Assembly: GCA_037176705.1 (NCBI GenBank)
Contig: CM073885.1
Span: 93,062,501 to 93,126,500, forward strand
Direction of reading: 5' to 3'
Length of the DNA: 64,000 bases
DNA from: Molossus alvarezi
Taxonomy: Eukaryota; Chordata; Mammalia; Chiroptera; Molossidae
Below, piece after piece: positions 48,145 through 60,892 of this stretch. Every line of letters starts with the position of its first letter. Positions within the stretch are counted from its first letter, which is position 1. A program made the position numbers and the translations under genes. A model generated the notes under the pieces. The model was not told the DNA's origin. It made no database searches and worked only from the letters and a program-made list of their open reading frames with translations.

Positions 48145-48155
48145 AATTTTAAATC

Positions 48156-50905
48156 AGTATGGACAATATTGTGTAGACTTCATGAATACGGAAGAAATTG
48201 GAGAGAGTTTGACCAGTTGCGAAGCCCTCAATTAATAGGGCAGCTAAGGAGTAGCTTTTGTTTTCAAGATACAGAAAACACCTCCAAGTCCTCATGATTA
48301 TCCCTGTTATCATAGATAGCCTTACAGGAAGTGAAAAAAAATTGTGCAATCATCAGCAAGTAAGCTAAACTCATTGCCGCTAGTAAATTAGGCGAGATAA
48401 GGAAGCAAAGTTCACCCCGCAATAGAAACTGATAAAAGAAGCAAAGCAATCACTTTCCCTCAACCCCAGTCACCAACAAAAGCGCAGCGTTAAGAGATCT
48501 GAGCTGCCCCAACCCTGGGCTGAGCTTCCTGTGCCCTCGGTCCCTGTTGCTGTTTTGCTGCCAGAAGCTGACCTTAAGAGCTACCTTTTAGAGATAGAAT
48601 AATGATTTATATACACTTAAAAGTCAGAAGAAAAACTTATTTCTCACACAACTAGTCTGTATTTTCAGAAAATTAAAATTATTTCCAAATATAATGCTCT
48701 CAAGGAGTGGTCGCAGGCAAAATGTATATATCTTTGTAAAATATAGCTCTGTTACCGCGGATGTCTATTGGGTGCGGGGTGCAAACACTCTAAAGCCTGC
48801 GCATGTGCAATGTTTCCACCCAGCAACATAAAAACAACATACACACACCCAGTTTTAGCCATCAAATCTCTCATCACCTTGATAGCAAATATATACTCAG
48901 AAATCAGTCATACTTATATATGGATGACTTTACTTCGTTTATTTCAAAACTGAAGTGTCCTTGCTATTGATCTCTGATGCTGAATTTATGCTCTGGGCAC
49001 ACAACTGAAAAAAAAAAAAAAAAAAAAAAAACCCTTCTAGTGTCTAAAGTTGATGTATCTGAGTGCCTGACTAATAACCCACCAAATACCAAGTCTTTCT
49101 GGGACGGAGTATCTGTTCTCTGAACAAGGCCACGTCAAGGATTGGAGTCCTGCATCTGAATCTCAGTTCTACGACTAGAACTTCTTAATAGCCCAATCTT
49201 CTTAATTCTGTACAGATCCGTGAATACCACTCACTCTGAGATTCTTAGGAGTAAAATTATATGGACGTTTGACTATTTTAAATTTAGGAAATTTAATTAA
49301 CTTAAAGATTACTGGATTTCCCAAACTCACACTCTTTATCAATCCAAGCTCTTCTCTTTTACTTACATGGAGGACTAGATTGCTTTAAGGGATGTACAAC
49401 TTAAAATGGAAAGGGATAGATGAATGACTTATTTCAGTATCCAAAGCAAAGGCACTTTAAGAAGCTTCAGCCAATCAGAGCTGCTATACAAACTGACCAG
49501 GCTTCCCTGGGCAGTTCTGCCTACTAACCCCCTTGGAGACCACAAAGCCACAGAGCCACAGGAACGCCAGGATAGCTAACAGCTCTAGGAGGGAAGGAGC
49601 AACACTTCCCTCATCTTGGCCTCCACTTGCCTTTGGCATGTTGTGGGAGGTAAATGTTTTCATAATTTCCTGCTGCACTACTCACCTGTAGAACCAGTAA
49701 GACATTTTCCCCAGAAAGATACAAGGTTAAATGTCAGGCTAGCGCTATACCAATCTCAGCTTTGTGGTGTGGACCGAAACTCAGCACAAACTTGAAAGGG
49801 GAGGCAGAGAAGCCAGTGGGTGTTAGGAAGGGATACAGGCATTAGCAGTCACAGGTCTCCAGCCAGAAAACTAAGTAAGGCCCATGCAGTGTGATGCGTT
49901 AGCACTGCTACAGAGTTTGGATCACTCTTTTCCAACAAAAGCAGGAGTGTGCTTCAAACAATTAAGAGGACTGAATGGAAAGAATATGTTCCAAACTTTC
50001 ATAATACCAGCACATAAAACAGTAAGTGCCTATATAGACTGAAAATGCTTCCTTAGAATTGAAGCAATTGTGCTGTCTCCAAAGTACTTCATTTCAAATG
50101 GCTGGTGTAGGCACATTCTTTATCTTAGTACTACTTCGTTTATTGGGGGCCGTCTAACAACTGTCAGACATTTCAGAAAGAGTGCTAATATGGGCAAACA
50201 CTAGAAAATCTTTAAAGCTTAACAAGAGGAAACTTTATAGAGTGTGAAAAAAATCCTATTCCCTTCCTATCTTGATTTTTCCCCTGGTGGTTTTTATGTT
50301 AGAATGACTGCTGTGATTTTAATAGTAACATAATCTATTCACCCAGACCTACGATAGTGATTAGAGTTTTAAAATCATATACAAAATTTTTATTAGAAAG
50401 ACTTAAGATTGTCAGAAAAATTTTTAAGTTGCAGTTATTACGATCTCTAAAGCTTTGTATCCCTTTATTCAACTGTGATTGATTGAGATGTGTAAACAAA
50501 TTATAACATTGTTTTTGCATTATGTTTTTTTTTTTTCTGTTTGTTTGTTTTTACTTTGGGCCATAACTAGAGACAGAGGTAAATTTTATTTCAAGCTCAG
50601 AGATATTCTCTCACAAACTTCCTACTCAATTCTAGCAGGCTGGATAGAAGGAAATTGAGCACATAGGTTTCGTTTGATTATCTGCTAAATATTTTGAGTG
50701 AGAATATCCCCAATAAAGAATATTGCTTAAGGATAAATTTCTTGATTAAAGAGATACATTTAGAACAAATATCATTAATCATTACTAAGTCAATTAAAAT
50801 AAAATCTCATAGTTGTCTTCATGTACATACATATATACCCAAAAGTCATTTTTTGAATATTTGTGATGAAGGCTGGTGTTAGAGGAAGAGAAAATGGTAA
50901 ATAGA
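48156..50905. other. No gene seen
   Basis: AT-rich overall, with slightly GC-richer patches at 48480-48560 and 48740-48800 and an A-run at 49007-49031. No coding frame or recognised repeat. Confidence 0.45.
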
Positions 50906-50909
50906 GCGG

Positions 50910-51250
50910 GATATAGAACTTGGCTCTGCCTTTCAAAAACTTATATTGGAATAAATTGAAGAACACTCCCAGCCCTTAAAGAATATATAACCTAGTGAGA
51001 GTGTTACACTTGCCACAAATGAACAAAAGTACAGAACAAATAATAGTTTACTGTAGTGTAGTGGAAAACATGCGTGCTGTAGGAATTAAAAAATTGGCTG
51101 TTTTGCTAGAAGAGGCTTTGTGAGTAAGGTGCGACTTGAGTTGAAGAATGTCTAAGATGTGGAAAGGCTAATGTCAATAGAAAGAACCTGTCCTCATAAC
51201 AGGCAGCAAGGAGTGGAAGTATGTAACCCACACATGGAGGAAAGGAGGGA
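50910..51250 (+). repeat. L2 fragment
   Basis: The order 'aagaatatataacctagtgagag', 'gaggctttgtgagtaaggtgcgacttgagttgaagaatg' and 'aggcagcaaggagtgg' follows the LINE-2 3' region. Confidence 0.55.
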
Positions 51251-51319
51251 ATTCCAACACCTAACTGAGAGATGAGTTGAGGGGGAGTGGGAAATAGACT
51301 GAATTACTGGAGCAGTTAT

Positions 51320-51668
51320 CAGCGTATGATGCTCAGTCGCATATAACAGAGACGCGACTGCAGTGGCTTAACCAAAGAGCAGACTGTTTTCCTCACAAAG
51401 CAAGGAACCTGGAGGTGGACTGAGGGATACGATGGCATCTCTGACAGCGTTAGATCCCGGATGCCCCTCTCTTTCTGCTCTGGCAGTCTCGCTGTCTGTA
51501 GCCCGCCAGTCACAACGTATCTCTGCACTGCAGCAGAGCATCTGTGTTCAGGGCAGAGGAGGGGCAAGGAGAAACCTGCCTTTCCCGAGAGTTTCAGGTA
51601 AACTCACCTCGCCTATTCCCAGATCCGGTCACAGAGTCACCACCGTGTGCAAGGGACCTGGGAAATCA
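51320..51668. repeat. Probable ancient interspersed repeat, unclassified
   Basis: The layout (CAGTCGCATATAACAGAGACG, CAGTGGCTTAACCAAAGAG, then a GC-richer body) resembles a common old mammalian repeat that I cannot name with confidence. Small frames of 80-110 codons on both strands look accidental. Confidence 0.35.
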
Positions 51669-51674
51669 TGCTCT

Positions 51675-51730
51675 ATTTTATTTTATTTTATTTTATTTTA
51701 TTTTATTTTATTTTATTTTATTTTATTTTC
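51675..51730. repeat. (ATTTT)n microsatellite
   Basis: About 11 uninterrupted pentanucleotide units directly read. Confidence 0.97.
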
Positions 51731-52307
51731 AATTCGCCGTGGCACACTTATATCAGAGAAGAAATAAGGGACAAATGAATGTTGGGAAAGCAATAAGTAG
51801 TATCCGGTTTAAGTTAGGTCCGAGAATTTCAAACAATGAAAAAGATCCAATGTGATAAGTAGTAATGAACTATTTATTCTAAGTCTCTTAACAAGGCAAT
51901 TGGATAGAGAAGCAGTGCTTCATAGAAGAGCTTGGCAGAAAGAGGGAGACACCCAGAGCAGGGCCGCAGTCTCATGGAAAGCGTGACCCCAGCCGATGTT
52001 TCCGGACTGAGAGTAGAAATGGGGAAGGATGGAGGAGCCATTTCCCTGTCTGAACAGGGTGCTATTTGACACAGGTGTTGAAGGACAGGGGCAAGTAAAG
52101 ATCATGCATTTCCCAGCATGTGAACGTTTTAAAACCAGTTTCCTGATTTGAAAACTGAAATACAGGCAAGGTCAGAGATGTGTTAAAGGTCGTGAAGCAT
52201 CGGTGATACAGCCCTGACCAAGCTCATTTCCTAGTGGTTAGTCCAGCACTGTGCCATTTCACATTTCGCTCCTGTGGTATACTTTATGTATCACATACTT
52301 TCTATAT
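51731..52307. other. No gene seen
   Basis: No element recognised before the next SINE. Confidence 0.5.
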
Positions 52308-52325
52308 ATAAGTATATAAATCTTT

Positions 52326-52574
52326 TTGTTTGTTTGTTAATCCTCACCCGAAGACGCATTTCCATTGATTATTAGATAGAGTGGAAGGGAGGGAGAGAGA
52401 GCAAGAGAAACATCAATGTGAAAGAGACACATCGATTGCTTGCGTCCCGAATGATCCTGATAGAGGCCTACCGAGGCCAGGGATCACACCTGCAACCCAG
52501 GTGCGCATGCCCTTGACCTGAAAACAAACCCAGGACCCTTCCATTCGCAGGCCAATGCTCTAACTGGCCAAGGC
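52326..52574 (-). mobile_element. Ves SINE, diverged
   Basis: In reverse: (TTTG)n tail, ATCCTCACCCGAAGACG, GA tract, body with a mid-element duplication-like GAGGCCTACCGAGGCC, and a GCCTTGGCCAGTTAGAGC head that lacks part of the A-box. ATAAGTATATAAATCTTT (52308-52325) and ATAAGGATATAAATTTTA (52575-52592) flank it with a few differences. Confidence 0.88.
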
Positions 52575-52592
52575 ATAAGGATATAAATTTTA

Positions 52593-55500
52593 ATGAGACT
52601 ACAGTTTCTAGATATGATAACTTCTTTGGAGTTGCATGAAGACTAGAAATCTAGAGTCTATTAAATTTTAGATTATTTTATTGTTATTTCTAATATTGCA
52701 ATGTAGTTATAATGGTCTTTTGCTACTGTATTGGAATATTGCTCAAAATTACACTTCTGTCTTGCAGAAACAATAAATGAATCAGACAGGATGCATAGGC
52801 TTCCTATAAAAATTTAGAAAGTGAAGAAAATGATTCTGTATGGATATAGATTGAGAATATTTTATTTGCATATTTATTGTAGAAAAGATGCTCTAACTAG
52901 ATAAACTATTATAGAGGGGTTATTTTAAAAGTCAAGGTATTGGCTCTTTGATACAAAGCCATTCACTCTTACTTAGTGTTTATTTTACTAACGACTTAGC
53001 TTTATTCACCTGCCCTACAGTGCATCCCCATCTCTAAAACTCTCCAGTCCCATTTATTCCAAAGAGAGAAAACATTTCACAGAAGACATATCTCACCATC
53101 TAGGTTTTCCTGGTACAGAAAGCAATTTTAGCAGCAAGATACCATCGATTTTCCCATCTTCCCCAAGTCCTGTGCCCACCTCACATATCAAAACTGATCT
53201 CTGCTCTATCCCCATTTTCTTAGGGCTTTGATTTCTTAGGGCTTAAGAGTGGGTCAATAAATGTGAGTTAACATGTTTTCAAAATGACATAATTATCTTC
53301 TAGATAGCATATTTAAAAAATTAATATTTTAGTGGAATAAATAAAATGAAATTTCAGACTTGATAAGAAAGTAGCAATTGCACATTTCTACAGGTGTAAT
53401 AAAAAGTAACATTCATTTATGCAATGATTAATATAACACAAATATTTCTAAATGATCTACTATAAGACAACCATCAGAGATAGAGTTTCAAGAAAAATGC
53501 ACCAGGCTCCTGCCCTCATGGAGCCAATGGCGTGGTAGGAGACTGGCTGTTAACCACGCAAAGAAATACAATATTCCAAACTGTGATACATTCTATAAAT
53601 GTAAATCACAGGCTACTATAAACAATCATAAAGGTGAAACTTTGGGGGAACAGAACAGAAGGACAGAGAGAGATTTACTGATAAATGTTTCTGCACTTAA
53701 TATAAGCATGTAATTTTTTTCTTTTACCAAAACTCCCACTAATGTGCACATCCGGTCTTTTCTACTTCACACTCTGGTATTGACTGTTAGAAAGATATAC
53801 ACTGATATGAACATCTTAGATTTCCAGCTAAAGCAGTTTTTCCTCTCAATGTGTAATTTATTCGAAAGATGGTGTTTGGGTTGAAGCTTCTGGGATTTAG
53901 AAGGAGAGGACAAATAGTAGAATACAGTATTGTTTTTCTTTTTTTTTTTTTTTTTTAAGCTTATGTGGAAAAGAATTATCCTGGAATTGACATGGCATAT
54001 TTTACTTCATCGTTCAGAATTTTCTCAGAGTATAAACCCTGGAAAGTATAATGTCTCCACTTGTTCATCAATGATGACTATTATTTTTGGAAAACATGTC
54101 TTTTAAAAGTTCTTAATTTGAAGTGAGTTTGGAGACGTAAACAAGAGGATATGCACAAACTACAAAAAATGATTAAGAACTGGCGAATTTGGTCTTTTGA
54201 GTAATGCTAAGATTGAAAGAATTGAAATAATTTAGCTTGCAGGAGACAAAGTTTAGTGTTAATTTATTAACAGTCTTCAAATGTGTACAAGATTAGTAAG
54301 ATTAGTAAACCAGGCATTCTTGACCTCCACAGTGGAAAGAACAAGATTAAATAAGCTTGAAGTGCAGCTAGAGAGATCAAGGATAGATCTAACTTTCAGA
54401 AGATAAGGGAAGACAAGCACAACAGTGGGCCTCCAAAGGAAAGGATGCACTCTCCCACACCTGCCGGTCACTGTCTAAATACAGATCAGTTGGAGGAACC
54501 CTCTCACCTTATATCTCTTTAATTATTTGCATACAATATTGGGAGCAAGACTTCTTGGGAGATTAACTCGAAACCAAACTAGTAAGACTTAAGCAGTCAG
54601 AGGAAGAAGAAAAGTAACAGATTTCAAAACAACAATGATTTCATATTTTTCCCTCAGGACACAGAACAGGAGATAAATCCCAAAGTGGCTGAGTTCATGT
54701 TTTAAAAGTTAATTTCTTTATTGTAGTATCCAAGATTATTTGGAAGGTACCTCCTTCCCTGGCTACCAATATGAGAGAAATCTGAATCATGAACTCTGGA
54801 CATCTGAGCTATTCTTCCTCAGGTCTTAGATCTTGACAACATGTAACATGCCCTTAAAGTTGTATTTTAGGGGAAAAAAAACACAAAACACTTGATAACA
54901 TAAAATTGATTTCTCATTCCTTTATAAATGGGTGGTTAAGAATTGAAGTAAATGGAGCAAAATAGGACCATGAAGAATTCATGCCCCAAAAATGGAGATT
55001 ATCTACCATCAATTGAAACTTAATGTTAATGATAATAGTGGCGCTTATAATAATATTGTATAGAATAGTTACTAAGGAAGGAAGTGGACCTTTCTCTTCT
55101 GAGGATCTTAAACAAAAGATAGCTTTTTATCTTCCATGACAATTTTAAATAGGTTCTATCTGAAGAAAGGAGATAGGATTTAAAGGCACCTAAAACCATT
55201 TCCAATTATTTAACTTTATGAAAGAATGAAAAAATGAGCCCACTGGAATTAATCAGAAAATTTAGAAAATAAATAAATAAAATAAACCAGCTACTAAGAA
55301 CATATATCAACATTTTTGTGGGTATTTTTCCCCCACTTATTTTGGCGAGCGATATGAGAGTCTCACTTGATTTAGAGAAATTTCCAAAAGTCTGGCTAGA
55401 GTTTATTCACTCGCTTAAATCTTCAGGGATAAATGTGACATTCCATAAAAATTTTATATCCATATTTGAGTTTGGAAAGAAAGGATGAGAAGAAAACTGC

Positions 55501-56814
55501 TCATGCCATTTTATCGCTCTCCCCTTTCTGTTCAAGGCAAAAACATAACCATATGAAATATAGTATACAGGAAATAAATTAACTATGTTAATATAGGCTG
55601 TAAAATTCTAAAATCATTTGCAATGCAGTCTGAGGCTATGAGGGAAAACAGGAGTTATTTCATTGAAACTATTTAACCCATAGACTCCTTGCCTCTTTCT
55701 TTGTGTAGAGACATGGCCGAGAATGTAGTGCAGAATGATAATGAAGTAATACTAAACGCAAACCTCTGCTGGGTTCCCCATAGGAAACATGCCTTAGTCA
55801 CAAGTAATAAAGTAAATACAGAAGCTGCAAAAATCCATCACCAGAGAAAAACAATAATTTAAATGAGTGATAAAAAAAGGCATTTTATCTATGCATGATA
55901 AGAAACCACTGAATAAAACAAATTACATACCACACCAGAATGGCTCAATGCCCAAAGAAATTGAAAACAGCTCAGGATGAGAGAAGAGAAAATCACAGAA
56001 AAATGACAGTGCCCCTCATCTAAAGTATGTGAAAGGTTCTATTCCTGAAAACCCCACCCAGAGTATTCTGCTCAGTTGCAGCAATTGTACACATGGCCAT
56101 TAGTGATCCTATTTTGCAACTGGATGGTATTTTGGTTGATAAAATAGTACCATCAGGGAGGCATACTTTTCCACACACAAACAGGCCTGGCAAAGAACCA
56201 CCTACATTACACTAGTGTCTTCAAGTTATTGTTTCCTTCAGGTAAAGTTTAAATAGTTGGACAGATATGAATGGCCCTTGTAATTTAGAATATTTGTTAT
56301 TGATAAACATGGCCTTATGCAGAGGATTTATGTCTAAAATTTTACACAAGCAGCTTCCATTATTAAGACTGAAGAACAATATTTAGTGATTTTTTAATGC
56401 TATGCAGTAAGACAGTTTCCATCCCCAGACAAAGCTCAAATCCTTATGAACTCCTCAAACATTAGCTGTTATAACAACATGTTTATATTGTTTTATGTTA
56501 TTTTGTTGTTATGTTATTTGTATTTATAGAGGAATTCTCACAGTCTCACCATCTAAACTAGAAAAACATTTAGAAATTGGAAATTTTTTATGTGATTCTA
56601 TATTGAAAATAAATTCTCAGAATAATTAGCATATATACTGATTTGGAGGAGTACTAGATCAAGGTTTAGGTGATAATTTATGTGTATTGAGCAAATCACC
56701 ATGGGATGATCATGAAAAACAATGACAACCAATTGCAAAATAAAATTGTAGGAATTTTGATCATTTATTAACATGGAGAAGAATGAGAAAAACATCTATG
56801 AAAAAATTAAGTGA
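52593..56814. other. No gene seen; long unique-looking stretch with one L2 piece
   Basis: AT-rich, with only short frames and no SINE or L1, the longest element-poor stretch here. Poly-T at 53941-53957. An L2-like patch (53460-53720) is listed separately. Confidence 0.45.
53460..53720 (+). repeat. L2-like fragment
   Basis: CTCCTGCCCTCATGGAGCCAA, followed by 'acgcaaagaaatacaat' and 'ggctactataaacaatcataaagg', fits the LINE-2 3' region order. Confidence 0.5.
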
Positions 56815-57516
56815 TTCAAAAGAGTTGTGTCACTTTGTATCCTTTGACCATCATCTCAACATTTCTCCCTCTTTTCAAACCCATTCTACTCTCTGCTTCT
56901 ATGAGTTTGGCTATTTTAGATTCCATATATAAGTGAGATGATACAGTGTTTGCCTCTCTGTGTCCACTTATGTCACATGGCATAATGTCCTCCAGGTCCA
57001 TCCATGCTGTTGCAAATGGCAGGATTTCCTGCTTTTTAAAGGCTGAGTAATATTTTCTTGTAGGTATACACCGTATTTTCTTTATTCATTCATCCCCTGA
57101 TGGAAGCTTAGGTTGTTTCCATATCTTGGCCATTGTGAATAATGCTGCTATGGTCATGGAAATGCAACTATATCATCAGGATCCTGATAGCATTTCCTTT
57201 GAATATTTACCCAGAAGTAAATTTCCAGATGCTAGTTCTACTTTTAATGTTTAAAAGAACCTCCATACTGTTTTTTTTTTGTTTTTTTTTTTTGTAATGG
57301 CTGCACAAATTAACATTATCATCAATAGTAAACCAGGGTTCAGTTTCCTTTGCTCTATACTCTACAACACTTATAATTCCCTAAAAAAAAATAAAGAAAA
57401 AATAGTCAGCTTAACGAGTATGAGGTGATATCACATTTTGACTTTGACTTGCATTTCCCTAGTGATTATTGATGTTGAGCATATTCTCATGTACCTGTTG
57501 GCCATTTGTATGTCTT

Positions 57517-57705
57517 CACTGATTTTTTCAATGTATTTATTGATTTGAGAGAGAGAGAGAGGGAGAGAGGGAGAGAAAGAGACATTACTCCGGTGTCCAC
57601 CCATCAACGTCTTCATTGGTTGACTCCTGCACATGCTCTGACTGGGGATTGAATACACAACCTTGGTACATTGGGACAATGCTCTCATCCCACCTGGCCT
57701 GTGTT
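57517..57705 (-). mobile_element. Ves-type SINE, old
   Basis: In reverse: T/A tail, GA tract, then a decayed body and head ending GCCAGGTGGGATGAG on the minus strand. Only the general SINE layout and CTGACTGGGGATTGAA block are preserved. Ends are approximate. Confidence 0.75.
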
Positions 57706-57775
57706 GTATGTGTTCTTTGGACAAATGTCTATTTAGGTCCTTTGTGCCTCATTTGTATCAGGTTATTTAACTTTT

Positions 57776-58323
57776 TTTTTTTTTAATCTTCACCCGAGGA
57801 CATTTTTCCATTTTTTTTGTTCAGATAGAGTGGGAGGGAGAGAGAGGAAGAAAGAGAGAGAGAGAAAGATCAACATGAAAGGGACACATCGATCCCTGGC
57901 CTGTTTGGCTCAGTGGTTAGAGCGTTGGCCTGCAGTCCAGAGAGACCCGGGTTCAGTTCCCGCTAAGGGCGCGTACATCGGTTGCAGTTTGTCCCCGGCC
58001 CTGGTCGGTCGTGCTGGTGGCAGCCACTCGATGTGTTCCTTTCACATCGATGTTTCTCTCTCTCTCTCTCTCTCTGTTCCTCTTTCTCCCTCCCACTCTA
58101 CCTGAACAAACACTGGAAAAATGTCCTCGGGTGAGGATAAAATAAATTAAAAAAAAAAAAGAACGAAAGGGACACATCGAGTGGCTGCCACCCACAGGGC
58201 CAGGGACAAACTGTAACCGAGGGACAAACTGTAACCGAGGTACACGCCCTTAGTGGGAACTGAACCCTGGTCTCTCTGGATCGCAGGCTGACGTTCTAAC
58301 CACTGAGCAAAACTGGCCAGGGT
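57776..58323 (-). mobile_element. Ves SINE, host of a nested SINE
   Basis: The outer element in reverse is split by the inner SINE at 57893-58164. Its two halves together give a complete SINE. TCAGGTTATTTAACTTTT (57758-57775 and 58324-58341) is a perfect 18-bp duplication. GGGACAAACTGTAACCGA occurs twice in a row around 58203-58239, an 18-base internal tandem duplication not seen in other copies. Confidence 0.95.
57893..58164 (+). mobile_element. Ves SINE nested in a SINE
   Basis: TCCCTGGCCTGTTTGGCTC head, GGGTTCAGTTCCCGC B-box, body, CT tract, GGTGAGGATAAAATAAATT and A-tail. A perfect 16-bp duplication GAAAGGGACACATCGA (57877-57892, 58165-58180) is made from sequence of the outer SINE, proving the order of insertion. 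Confidence 0.97.
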
Positions 58324-58412
58324 TCAGGTTATTTAACTTTTGCTATTAAGTTGTAGCAGTTCTTTATATGTTTTGGATATTGATTCTTTGCCACATACAT
58401 GGTTTACAAATA

Positions 58413-58625
58413 CAATCGACCCTTGAACAACAGGGGTTTGAACTGCATTGGTTCACTTACAAACAATTTTTTTTTAGTTGACCAGGACAGTTCATTTGAC
58501 CATGCAGTTCAAACCTGTGTTGTTCAAGGGTCAAGGTCAAAATTGGGAATCCAAAGTATACAGTGGCCAATTTAAGTTATACATATATTTTGACTGCACA
58601 GGTGATCCGAGCCTCTAACCCCCAC
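58413..58625 (+). mobile_element. MER2/Tigger-like DNA transposon remnant
   Basis: A TA precedes CAATCGACCCTTGAACAACA, then GGGTTTGAACTGCA, matching the terminal repeat of pogo-like MER2/Tigger elements. Further in, GCAGTTCAAACCTGTGTTGT, then TCAAGGGTCAA, is an inverted copy of the same terminus. The interior end block (TTTTGACTGCACAGGTGATCC, then GCCTCTAACCCCC) follows. No transposase is encoded. The right end is uncertain. Confidence 0.7.
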
Positions 58626-58859
58626 ATGGCCCCAGAGCCAGTCGTATTGTTTTCCCATTCTGTAGACTGTGTGGATCATCATTTCCTTCGCAGTGCAGAA
58701 GCTTTTTAGTGACGCAGTTCTACTTTTCTTTTGTTACCTGTGACTATGGCGTCATAGCCAAAAACTCATTGCCAAGACTAATGTGAAGGAGCTTTTAACC
58801 TGCATTATTTTTCTAATAGTTTTATGGTTTCAGGACTCACATGTAAGGTTTAATTCATT

Positions 58860-58900
58860 AGAAAAATAATTTTTTTTTTTTGTTAATCCTCATTTAAGGA

Positions 58901-58931
<31 letters not shown>

Positions 58932-59155
58932 TTTTCCCACTGAGTTTTTTAGAGAGAGTAGAAGTGGGTGATGGGGTGAGAGGAACATCAATGTGAGAGA
59001 GACACATTGATTGATTACCTCATGCATGTGCACCAACCAACCAGGGCAGGGGATTGAACCTGCAACCCAGGTACATGCCCTTGACAGGGAATCAAACCCG
59101 CAACCCTTCGGTGCATGGGCTGACACTCTAACCAGTGAGCAACACCAGCCAGGGC
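58860..59155 (-). mobile_element. Ves-type SINE with TA expansion
   Basis: In reverse: T-tail, a short ATCCTCATTTAAGGA block, (TA)n at about 58902-58922, a second T-run, GA-rich tract, body and a GCCCTGGCTGGTGTTGCTC head. TTTAATTCATT duplicates flank it (58849-58859, 59161-59171). The double tail suggests either two events or tail expansion. Confidence 0.85.
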
Positions 59156-59900
59156 AACCCTTTAATTCATTTTAACTTGATTTTTGTGTATGGTATAAGA
59201 TATAATAAGTACAATTTCATTATTTTCCAAATGAATATTAAATTTTTCCAATAATATTTATTGAAAAAACTATTCTTTTCCCATTTTGTACTTTTGAAGC
59301 CCTTGTCAAAGATTAGTTGACTGTATATATGTGGGTTAATTTCTGGGCTCTCTGTTCTATCAGTCATGTTTCATCAGTACCACACTATTTTCATTATTAC
59401 AGCTTTGTAATATAATTTGAAATCAGAAAGTATGATTCCTCCAGCTTTGTTATTCTGCTCAAGATTGTTTTGTTTATTAAGAATCTTTGTGGTTCCATAT
59501 GAATTTTAGAATTGCTTTTTCTATTTCTCTGAAAAATGCCATTGAAATTTTAAATCTGTAAATCACTTTGGATAGTATGTGGTTTAATATTAATTCTTCC
59601 ATCCATGAACATGGGTATATTTCCCTTTATTTGTGTCTCCTTCAATTTTTTTCATCATCATTTTGTACTTTTCAGTATACATATCTTTCATCTCCTTGGT
59701 TAAATTTCTTCCTATTTATTTTATTCTTTTTGATACTATTGTAAATGGGATTTATTTCCTAATATCTTTTTCAGATAGTTTATTGTTTGTATATAGAATT
59801 CCAATTGATTTTTGTATGTTTATTATATTTTGAAACATTACTGAATTTGTTTATCCTTTTAAATAGTTTTTAGTGGAATATTTAGGATTTTCTACACATG

Positions 59901-60799
59901 ATCATATCAACTGGGAAAAAAAGACAACTTCATATGTTTTCTTTTAACTTGGAGAGTTTTTCTTATGCAAATAAATAAGTCTGAAGATCTATTATATAGC
60001 AGAGTATGTTTAGCTACAAATAACATATCATATACTTAAATTTCTCTATAGGGTAGACATTATGGTATGTGTTCTTTCCATAGAAAATAATAATAATAAA
60101 GGGGATGGGAGGAAACTTTGAGTTTATATATGTGTTTGTGGCCTTCATGGTAGTGATGATTTCACTGGTGTATACTTATCCCCAAACATATTGAGTTGTA
60201 TATATTAAATATGTCCAGCTTTCTACATGTCAAAAGTAAATATATATTTTATAAATTTAAAAAATCTGAAATAACTCTGAAACGCAAATAAACAAAGTAC
60301 TATCAGAAGACTAGAGAGTTTGAGAAAGCCCAACTAGCTGAGTAGGTCAGCCCCTTTATGAATATGATACTTAAGTGTTGGCAACAGAAAAATTTGCCCT
60401 TGATACTAGAGTGATGATTATAGCAATTTGCACTAACGGGACATGACTAAAGGCCTCTGACATGACTCTGGAAGAGTAATGAGGTCTCATGCTGAAATGT
60501 CAAAATCCTGGTGTCTGACAGCCATCTCACCATGACCTATGACCCCTGTAACAGGATTTGTGGAACTAGTAGAGCATCAGAGAATTACTAGTGGAAAACT
60601 CAAAAACAAAGAAGAGCATACAAAATTTTAAAAATATTTATTATTAGAGGAGCACCAAACTCAATAATCAGAAGAGCTAACAGAGAAAACAGTTATGAGA
60701 ACAATAACAAACATGTAGAGAACCGGTAAATAATACATCTAGCGGGTTAAAGAGAACATTAAATTCATGGTACTATAGTTATTAGAAAAAGATTGTGGA
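59901..60799. other. No gene seen
   Basis: AT-rich, nothing recognised. Confidence 0.5.
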
Positions 60800-60892
60800 C
60801 TGGGTGGGAGTAGAGAGGAGGGTGTCGATGCGGGGAAAAGGAGGGACATCTGTAATGTTTTCAACAATAAAGATAAATTAAAAAAAATAAAT
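60800..60892 (+). repeat. L1 3'-end fragment
   Basis: GGGTGGGAGTAGAGAGGAGG, then GGGGAAAAGGAGGGACATCTGTAAT and an A-rich end, matches the last part of an L1 3' UTR. Confidence 0.6.

Larger units (their letters stand above)
56815..59900 (-). repeat. Ancient L1 ORF2/3' region, interrupted
   Basis: ORF2-like blocks in reverse order: 'tccaggtccatccatgctgttgcaaatggc', 'cttggccattgtgaataatgctgctatg', 'gttggccatttgtatgtc', 'tgcagaagctttttagt', 'tgttctatcagtcat' and 'tacagctttgtaatataatttgaaatcag'. It is broken by SINEs at 57517, 57776 and 58860 and a DNA transposon at 58413. No frame survives. It resembles old L1M/L1P-type elements rather than copies A-C. Confidence 0.8.
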
